Source: a virus. Taken from it: a stretch of 28,313 bases of DNA. Positions 1 to 6,700 of the stretch are shown in pieces. The first letter of the stretch is position 1; the number at the start of each line of letters is the position of its first letter. The stretch is taken from IMG/VR virus record IMGVR_UViG_3300031857_014747, positions 1 to 28,313 of that record. One strand, 5' to 3'. Made by a program: the position numbers and the translations under genes. The notes under the pieces were generated by a model. The model was given only the letters and a program-made list of their open reading frames with translations, was not told where the DNA came from and did no database searches.

Positions 1-547
1 TCGTGGTGCGAGTTGGGAACAAGTCGCGAACACGCTTGGTGCGCTTTGGCTGCACAACGATTGGGTCACGCTGTACGGTACCGAACTGTGTTGGGAAACC
101 GCTTGGCATTGCCGTGTATGCATCCTTGGCACTAAAACCACTTACACCAGCAAGGCTTCCGCCGTACTGGAATGGTGATGGCATGTTTGCACCGTTGCGA
201 CCATTTGCGAGCGACTTGAATTCTGCTGAGTTCAAGAATGCTTCGCCGATGCTTTCGCTGCGGAGGCTTTGTGAAAATGCAGAACCTGCTGCGGCTGCTG
301 CTGCAACTGATTCACCCTTTGCCTGTGAGCCCCATGAGTCAACTTCGCTCATTTGCTCAAGGCCTGAGATGAGGCTCTTGATTTCCTTGATGTCTTGCAT
401 GTTCTTATCAAATGCGGTCTTCTGTGCGCTGGAAACAACGACATTGCCGTCTTCAATTTTGAACGAGTCTGCGATAGCCTTGTTGTCGGCCATCTTTGCG
501 CGAAGTGCACTTTGCAGTTCGCTGAGTCTTGCCTTGTCTTCTGACAT
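1..547 (-). CDS. Major capsid protein, HK97-like, N-terminal part (runs off the left edge)
   Basis: The first 182 residues are visible; the reading frame stays open to the window edge. It starts at ATG 547, with an AAGGA ribosome-binding site (558-562) separated from the start by an A-run. Residues 1-70 are charged and helical, like the delta/scaffolding domain of HK97-type capsid proteins. A small-residue stretch with six alanines follows (about 74-90), then SLRSESIGEAF (94-104) and AEFKSL. The segment KRTKRVRDLFPTR (168-180) resembles the 'R-x-R-D-L' strand near the start of many HK97-fold capsid domains. It is the last gene of a protease-to-capsid series and has its own promoter-like region upstream. 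SLRS at 94-97 is a plausible maturation cut, since it resembles the GLxS sites of the neighbours. The fold is inferred from the layout and these local motifs; most of the domain is outside the window. Confidence 0.82.
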   Translation of the reverse strand, partial: MSEDKARLSELQSALRAKMADNKAIADSFKIEDGNVVVSSAQKTAFDKNMQDIKEIKSLISGLEQMSEVDSWGSQAKGESVAAAAAAGSAFSQSLRSESIGEAFLNSAEFKSLANGRNGANMPSPFQYGGSLAGVSGFSAKDAYTAMPSGFPTQFGTVQRDPIVVQPKRTKRVRDLFPTRTT

Positions 548-557
548 GATTTTTTTT

Positions 558-562
558 TCCTT
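558..562 (-). promoter_or_regulatory. Ribosome-binding site of the capsid gene
   Basis: AAGGA on the minus strand lies about 10 nt before ATG 547. A run of nine adenines fills the spacer. This supports the chosen capsid start, which falls inside a 148-bp gap after the preceding gene. Confidence 0.6.
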
Positions 563-626
563 AGAGATTGAGGATGGATTGTTTTTACTTACGGCTCAGG
601 TAAGCACCCAGCCCTTAGTTATCTAG

Positions 627-668
627 AGTATCCGAGTATTGCGATATTCCAGTGGAACTAATACTTTA
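627..668 (-). promoter_or_regulatory. Candidate promoter of the major capsid gene
   Basis: On the minus strand the 17-nt element at 668-652 reads TAAAG-TAT-TAGTTCCAC. It is followed after exactly 19 nt by the -10-like hexamer GATACT (632-627). The gap before the gene at 23805 holds TAAAG-CGA-TAGTTCCGC, with TATAAT at the same 19-nt distance. There is no TTGACA-like -35, so the conserved element may be an activator or alternative sigma-factor site. A start near 620 would leave a leader of about 70 nt. The repeated arrangement is seen in the sequence; promoter activity is inferred. Confidence 0.45.
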
Positions 669-690
669 TTACACAAACTACTGTGTGTAA
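669..690 (-). terminator. Hairpin just after the zeta-toxin-like gene
   Basis: TTACACA and TGTGTAA form a perfect 7-bp stem around an 8-nt loop, five bases past the stop codon at 696-698. No T-run follows; the sequence goes directly into the TAAAG element. It could be a weak or factor-assisted terminator, an mRNA 3'-end or processing structure, or a protein-binding site. The stem is certain; its role is not. Confidence 0.35.
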
Positions 691-695
691 ATGGC

Positions 696-3293
696 TTATC
701 GTGATTTAGCGTACTTTTTCTTGTAGTACGCCAAGTTCTTGTCGCCAGCAGACCCGCCACGACCACCTGTTGACCAAGATTTGAATTTGTCTTCATCATT
801 GACAACAAATACTCCGCCCTCAACTTTTGCAATCAGTTTTGGCGCGGCACCTTTCGGAACATCGGTATCCCAAAGGTAAAAACTGCTCATTTCACCGTTT
901 CTTAGGTGGCCACTTACAATGTTGTACGAAATATCGGCAACATGGTCAACGATATATTCGGCAATCTCGCGCCCGTCTTCCAGTTTTCGCTTGCGGATTC
1001 TATCTTTTGCTCCAGAGGGCGCAATCCAGGCCGCATGTCCAACCATGTCGTATCCGTCGGCGAGGTTGAGGTAATCCATGAGCCGCTTTCCAGTTCCTTC
1101 AGTGACAATGTCCATTTTTTGCTTAACGGCATCTCTGTAGATGTGCATTGCCGCCATTGCAGATTCCCTGTGGACATCTCTTGCCCCAGCACCGCCGTTA
1201 TAGCCCTCCATGCCTTGCTTGACAAAGTCTGGGTCAATATGCGCTGCTTCAGAATCGGTTGGAATTATTGCAGTTCGTGACAAGAAATCGTAAAGGGTCG
1301 TTTTGCCCATTCCTGGTGCACCTATTACCGCATGATGCTTTCTTTGTCCAGGCCTATCTCCAGTGTGCTCTGGCTTGACGCGACCAAGAATGATTTGACC
1401 CATGCGCTTTGCCCCAACATTTGGCGTACCAGTGTAAGTTGATGTTGAACGCAATCCAGTAGGGGTTATGTTGCGTGAACGAGAGTTTGCGCCGTATCGG
1501 TCATAGAACTGCTTTAAGAGTCTCCAGTCTTTGTCGGACAAGAATTTATCTTTGTTGTACTTAACAACAAGGCTGTAAGGAACAACGAAACTAGGTCGCG
1601 CATTTGCCCAGTTGAGATAATGCTTCTTTTCGCTCTCTGGCCATTCAGATGGTGGAATGCTCTTTTTGCGCGCTGACCTCAGTCCAGTCATTGGTGTGTC
1701 AAGCATTGATACCGATGGAGCATCTGCTGACTCTGGTGTCACATTAGCGTTTCGTTTTCCACCTAGCAAAATGTCAATTTCATCGTCTGACATTCCAATT
1801 TTTTTGAGACTTGCAACTGTTTTGTCAAACACTTCTTTGCGCACATCTTTTTCAATGATTACTTTTCCAGTTGAATCGCGCTTAACCATCCCAGATGATT
1901 TTGGAACTCTGGTTGGAACAACATTTGGTTTCTTTGTGTCTTTATCAAATTCACGCGAGTTTGATTCAAGTGCGCGCTTGTGCAACTGATTTGCGCGCTC
2001 TCTTGTTATTCCTAACTCTTTACCAATCTCATCAAATGTCTTGCCTTCATCGCGCATCTTGAGGATTTGCCTATCTCGGTCATCAAGTTCACGCATTTTT
2101 CGTGTTCGCTTTGGAACTTCAACTTCTGGTGCATCTGGCTTCAACCAGTCATCACCCCAAATTGAAGTTGGGTTGAGACCAAGTGCAACGGATAGCCTGT
2201 CTGCTGCGTATGGGTCAATTGTTGCATCTGGATTTTCCATTTGCTTAATTACATCAACAGATACGCCAAGCATTGTGGCTTGGTCCTCTCTGCTCCTATT
2301 GCGCAATCTGTCTGAACGCAATATTTCTCGTGCCTTCAAGTTTCCACCAGTGGAAATATCCGACGAACTTACTCTTGTTGGAGTACTTGGCTTCTTTGGT
2401 TTACTTGGGTCGTAGGCTTCTACACCTCTGTCCCTATAATCCGAAAGCCTGTTCTGCGAGCGGCGCATTGATGTGAGGCCTTCTCCAGTGTCTGGAATCG
2501 CCCTAGTTGGGTCTGGCATTTCTCTTGATGTTCCATCAAAAATAAAACCATCACCATCAACATCTCGCCTTAGTCGTGGGTCAAGTATTCCGTCAATGAC
2601 TTCAATAGCGCGACGGATTTTGCCTCGTCTTGAACTAGAGCCAACTGCACGACCGATTGCGCGACCCAGACCTTTTTCTTCATACATTTCATCAAATAAT
2701 GATTTTTTGCGACGCGGGTTCTTGAGTTGCTCGCTAACAATTTTTCTAATTGCCAAGTTTGCTGCTTGACGCTGATGCCTTCTTCCAAGAGCCGTTGTTC
2801 CAGCAAGTCGTGCGTAATCGGTATTGGTGGTGCACGGCATCCATACTGTGCGACCACTTTGGGATGTGAGTCGTCTCACCCCGATGCAACCTAAACGAAC
2901 TGAACGCTTTCTTGCTGATTCAATTTCACTGTAAACATCATCATCACTATCTCGTGGCGCAAGACCTGGGATTCCTGCTTTAACCGAAACTATTGGGGCA
3001 GAAACAATTGAACCATTTGTCAGATTGTCAATTCCTCTTGGCCCTCTTTGACCGAGGTCTTCCCATTGACGCTTCTTACCTTTTCTGCTTCGCCTTTTGA
3101 ATCTTTCTTCAACCTCTACTAATGCAGTTTTCTTTTTTGGTTCAGCGCTTGTGGAGATTTCCTGTAATTCTTCCATGGTTGAACATGGCATCCACTTGCC
3201 ATCTTTTTTGTGCGCGCCAGTGCAGCCAATGTTCTGCGCAATACGAAGAGCAAATGCTTTGCTATTTGTTTCTGATTTTTCTACATCAGCCAT
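696..3293 (-). CDS. Multidomain protein: Cys modules, calcium-loop module, two HTH segments, zeta-toxin-like kinase
   Basis: 865 residues from ATG 3293, nine bases after the upstream stop. Two Cys modules come first: GC..WMPC at 23-37 and GC..TVWMPC at 135-154. The shared head module follows, with KGLGRAIGRA (207-216), RRDVDGDGFIFDGT (242-255) and REMPDPTR (257-264). Residues about 319-385 look like an XRE-type HTH. Residues about 398-445 (DRDRQILKMRDEG... EIGKELGITRERANQL) match sigma-70 region 4 closely. The C-terminus (about 650-800) is a P-loop kinase resembling zeta toxins: GAPGMGKT (658-665), HIDPDF (685-690), HRES (708-711) and TEGTGK. Known zeta toxins phosphorylate UDP-activated sugars. 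GLxS sites at 272, 537 and 613 fall between these parts. Inference: a packaged polyprotein delivering DNA-binding and toxin-like pieces. The HTH and P-loop assignments are firmer than the biological role. Confidence 0.85.
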   Translation of the reverse strand: MADVEKSETNSKAFALRIAQNIGCTGAHKKDGKWMPCSTMEELQEISTSAEPKKKTALVEVEERFKRRSRKGKKRQWEDLGQRGPRGIDNLTNGSIVSAPIVSVKAGIPGLAPRDSDDDVYSEIESARKRSVRLGCIGVRRLTSQSGRTVWMPCTTNTDYARLAGTTALGRRHQRQAANLAIRKIVSEQLKNPRRKKSLFDEMYEEKGLGRAIGRAVGSSSRRGKIRRAIEVIDGILDPRLRRDVDGDGFIFDGTSREMPDPTRAIPDTGEGLTSMRRSQNRLSDYRDRGVEAYDPSKPKKPSTPTRVSSSDISTGGNLKAREILRSDRLRNRSREDQATMLGVSVDVIKQMENPDATIDPYAADRLSVALGLNPTSIWGDDWLKPDAPEVEVPKRTRKMRELDDRDRQILKMRDEGKTFDEIGKELGITRERANQLHKRALESNSREFDKDTKKPNVVPTRVPKSSGMVKRDSTGKVIIEKDVRKEVFDKTVASLKKIGMSDDEIDILLGGKRNANVTPESADAPSVSMLDTPMTGLRSARKKSIPPSEWPESEKKHYLNWANARPSFVVPYSLVVKYNKDKFLSDKDWRLLKQFYDRYGANSRSRNITPTGLRSTSTYTGTPNVGAKRMGQIILGRVKPEHTGDRPGQRKHHAVIGAPGMGKTTLYDFLSRTAIIPTDSEAAHIDPDFVKQGMEGYNGGAGARDVHRESAMAAMHIYRDAVKQKMDIVTEGTGKRLMDYLNLADGYDMVGHAAWIAPSGAKDRIRKRKLEDGREIAEYIVDHVADISYNIVSGHLRNGEMSSFYLWDTDVPKGAAPKLIAKVEGGVFVVNDEDKFKSWSTGGRGGSAGDKNLAYYKKKYAKSR
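2502..2669 (-). repeat. Shared head module, copy 1 (calcium-loop type)
   Basis: Residues 209-264 of the 865-residue protein. The order is LGRAIGRA, a basic helix, GILDPRLRRD, the DVDGDGFIFDGT loop and REMPDPTR. The loop has Asp at positions 1, 3, 5 and 10 with Gly at 6 and Ile at 8, as in EF-hand or dockerin-like calcium loops. A GLTSMR site follows eight residues later. The same module occurs in three other proteins of this window. Confidence 0.8.
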
Positions 3294-3302
3294 TACCTGA
3301 AC

Positions 3303-3695
3303 CTACTTTTTTGGCTCGGTTTCTGGCTCCTTGTAAATTTCCTGTGCAGCCTCAAGCGCAACGATTGGGTCGTTGTAGCGCTTTTTGTAAAGTTTTGCTT
3401 CTGCGAGGTCGTCTGCAAATTCAATTGAAAGCGTTGAAAACGGACGCGAAAACATTTCTGGAGTTAAATCTTTTTCAGTTTCAGCATCCTTTGAAAGAGA
3501 ATGAATACGACCCATTTCCTTCTTTATTGCTGCGTCAAACTTTTCACCCAATGGCGTAAATCTCGGGAATACCAAGTCCCCGTTTGGGTCTTTTGGCATG
3601 ACACTAAACGGTGGATACTCCCTGAGTTCAACCATTTCGTCACGCATCTCTGCGTATGCCATATGCGCTTTTACACCTTCAGAAAGATTCTTCAT
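3303..3695 (-). CDS. Small hypothetical protein, 130 residues
   Basis: I do not recognise this protein. It starts at ATG 3695 behind AGGAGGT, the strongest ribosome-binding site seen here. It lies 20 bp after the 1948-residue gene and 9 bp before the zeta-toxin-like gene. The sequence is charged and mostly helical, with a central Pro-rich stretch (PPFSVMPKDPNGD, about 28-40) and a Lys/Glu-rich C-terminus ending EPETEPKK. There is no signal peptide, membrane segment or Cys motif. The strong translation signal suggests that much of it is made. It might be a structural component, an accessory factor, or a partner or antidote of one of its large neighbours; none of these can be shown from the sequence. 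Confidence 0.75.
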   Translation of the reverse strand: MKNLSEGVKAHMAYAEMRDEMVELREYPPFSVMPKDPNGDLVFPRFTPLGEKFDAAIKKEMGRIHSLSKDAETEKDLTPEMFSRPFSTLSIEFADDLAEAKLYKKRYNDPIVALEAAQEIYKEPETEPKK

Positions 3696-3702
3696 GCTAT
3701 TT

Positions 3703-3709
3703 ACCTCCT
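3703..3709 (-). promoter_or_regulatory. Strong ribosome-binding site of the 130-residue gene
   Basis: AGGAGGT on the minus strand lies 7 nt before ATG 3695, in the 20-bp gap between two genes. It is a nearly full anti-Shine-Dalgarno match, unlike the weak sites of most neighbouring genes. It fixes the start of the small gene. Confidence 0.75.
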
Positions 3710-3715
3710 AATTTC

Positions 3716-6700
3716 TCAGCCATACCTGTCAATTAAGTCTTGACGGCGAGCAATAAGGGTATCAGCAAGTTTCTTGGCTTGTGCAGAATCCGAAATAATT
3801 GCATCTACTTGGGCTTTAATTTGGTTTGCCGTAATGGACTTGAGAGCCTTTACCTGCTCCTTGATTTGAGCGTCAGTAATGTCGGCATAAACAGAATTTC
3901 GTTGACGAAGGGTGTCAATTTCTCCAACCGAGTTACCGAACTGCGCCCCCTTCGCTCCGCCACGGGCTCTGAAAAGCATTGAACCGCCAACATCAATCTT
4001 AACTGGATTTCCAGATGAATCAATGAGCGTATTCTCGTTCAGAACCGCATCCCAGTTTGCGAGCCATGCATCTGCAACGAATGCGCTTTGCATTGCTTTC
4101 TTATCTCGCGCTGTCGCCGAGCGAACACCTTGGACAATCTTTGAAACAGTCTTTACCTGGCCATTGTCGTCACCGACTTGAACATCTGCTGCTCCAACTC
4201 CAGCAAGTTTGTACATTGCCGATGCAAGACTCTCGTTTTCTGCATGCAGAGGAGTGTCTGGTGTTTTTACATAGTGCTCAACGCCAGACTGGTCCTTGAA
4301 TGTTCCACCAGCGTTTGAACCTCGTTGTCCACCAACTTTCGTCCATCCGCTTACATCAACTTTTCCTGAAGATGAAGCAGGGCTTGCTGGCTTGCTCGCC
4401 TTTGGTGCCTTTGGTGCCTTTGGCGTCTTTGGTGCAGCAGGAGCAGACTCTGGCATAGGGCTTGTCACCTTGTCTCGTCCCCAAGACTTCCAAAGTGATT
4501 TCTTGAACTGTCCAAGTTCCTTGCCTTCTTTACGGGTGAGTGGACGCTGAACAGCGGCAACAGCACCACGGTTGTGAAGCAGGAATACACCAGAATCGCC
4601 ATCTGGTTCATGCGCATCAACTCCGAGCAACGGCGCAATATGACCGATGTCGTTACGCTTAGCGAGTCGTTCCATGTAGTCAAGACCGTCAACAACCTGA
4701 CCTCGCAATTGCGATGTATCTTCGCCTGCGTTGTCTTTTTGTTCAAGTAGGTCAAGCATGCCCTTGATTATTTGCGATGCGCGCGTATCATCCGACATGT
4801 CGCCAGCAGCCTCGCGCAACTCTTTGACGAGTTCTGGTGTTCCCATTTTGGATGCACCATCTCGTCCGCCAAGTTCACCAACTCGTTCGCTAATTTTATC
4901 TAGGTGGTCTTTGAGTTTGCGAACTTCACCGTTCAGTTCAGATTGCGAAACGATATTCGCCGTAGGAGGCACAAGCGCAAGAATTGTGTGTCGTGCGTTT
5001 TCTCCTCCAGTGTAACCACTATCCCATCGCGACTCTCCTGGGAATGTGAAGTACTCTCCAACACCGTAAGCGCGTGCGCCTTGACCAGGGATAAATCGTC
5101 CTTCAGATGTTAGGAACTGTTCAACATAACCTTCACTGTTTACTTTTTCTCCACCAGTTCCGCGAACAATTGGCTGCCATCCAGCCTTGATGAGTTCGTC
5201 AACTTCTTCTGGGCGAATGAGGATTGGCTTTTGTGCAAAACCAGTGTTTTCCCAAAGGTCGGCAAGCAGTCTGTCAAATACTTTCTGCTCTGCTTTTTCA
5301 CCCTTCTTCTTATTCGCATGTAGCGAGCCAGATAGGAATGCAAGCATGTCTGGGAACGCTGGGGTCATCGTGATGCTTCCATCTGGATTGAATGTCAATG
5401 GATGCAGTTCTGACCTCTGCCCTTCAATCTGCTTTGTGACTTTTGCTGCATCTCGCTTGCCCTTGAACTTGCTCTTAATTCCGCGAATCCTTGCTTGCGC
5501 GCGCAACTTCTTTTGCTTTGCCGCAAGTGTTGGGTCAAGGATTTCTCCTCGTCGTCCAGGCTTGTTTGAGACTCGGTTCTTTCGTAATTCACGCCTTCTC
5601 GCACGCTCTGGGTTAACACGGAGAATACGCTGACGGAATTTAATAGTTGACGCATCTCTTTTCTTCTTGTCTTTTACTGCTTCTGCTTCTGTTAAATCCG
5701 CTGCTGTGCGCGTTATGCCACCTGCGCGCCCGAAGTATGTAGATTTTGTCGTACCCTTAAATTCCTTATCGCCACCTTTTTTGCCAATTGCTTCAAGAAC
5801 GATTCTCTTCTGCGCTGGATGAAGGTGTTCAAGTTTTGAATAATCTTTTGCTTTCTCCATATTCAAAAGGACACTTAAAGTGTCAATTTCTTTTTGGTAT
5901 ACATCCGCCTGTGATTGCGCCAGAGTGCCGTCTTTGTTTACTTTTGGCTTTCCGTCTTTATCAACAGCAACACTAGGTACGCTTCCGTTTGCAATAGCAA
6001 TATCAAGTTGACGCTGCATTTCCGTAATGTCGCCGAAGTTGAGTGAATCGTCTTCGTCTCGTGGCGCAAATCTTCCACCGCGAACACCTTGTTTTAGCGC
6101 TCCGCGAACCTGTCCACGCCACCATGATGCGTAACGCTCCTTGAGTTTCTTTTCCATGTCTAACTTATGTTTTTCTAGCGCCGCTTGAGCCTTTTGTTGC
6201 TCTTCTGGTGTCAGCGTGCTCCAGAACCGTCCGTCTTTTTCATCAATTGCGTCAACACCTGGAACAGCGTTGCTGGTCTTCTTCTTAACCTTCGGCTTTG
6301 GTCGGTCAGATGCAAGTCCTCGCGGTGCTGCTGCTCGCTCGGTGGTTGCTGTTGCACGACGCGAACTCATGTTTTGAGGAACAGCATTGCGCTGACGGCG
6401 TGCTGAGTCTGGCATGTTTTCTATAGCGCGACGAACCCTGTCTTCAATTTCTGATTGACGACTTGTATTACGACCGATGCGACCGTCTCGTATTCCAGCA
6501 GCCTCTAGTTGCCGCTGTGTTCTTTCATTTAGGTCCCTAAGACCAAGAGAGTCTCTTATCCTGTTTGCCCGTTCTTCAGCCTCACGCATGCCTCTTCCGT
6601 CAAGGTAGTTCGGACTGTTCTTATCTATTCCTTCGCGACGAGGGAAAGAAACCTGCCCACTACTGCGTCGTGAAGCAAGCCCACTTGGTGCCGACCTCAT

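Noticed and set aside
3-626. Long open plus-strand frame at the left edge
   Set aside because: It lies opposite the capsid gene, which has a ribosome-binding site and sensible protein content on the minus strand. The plus frame has no recognisable domain.
647-657. TTCCAGTGGAA palindrome as an independent operator
   Set aside because: It overlaps the TAGTTCC element of the candidate promoter, and the palindrome is not present in the matching gap at 23902-23943. Probably incidental.
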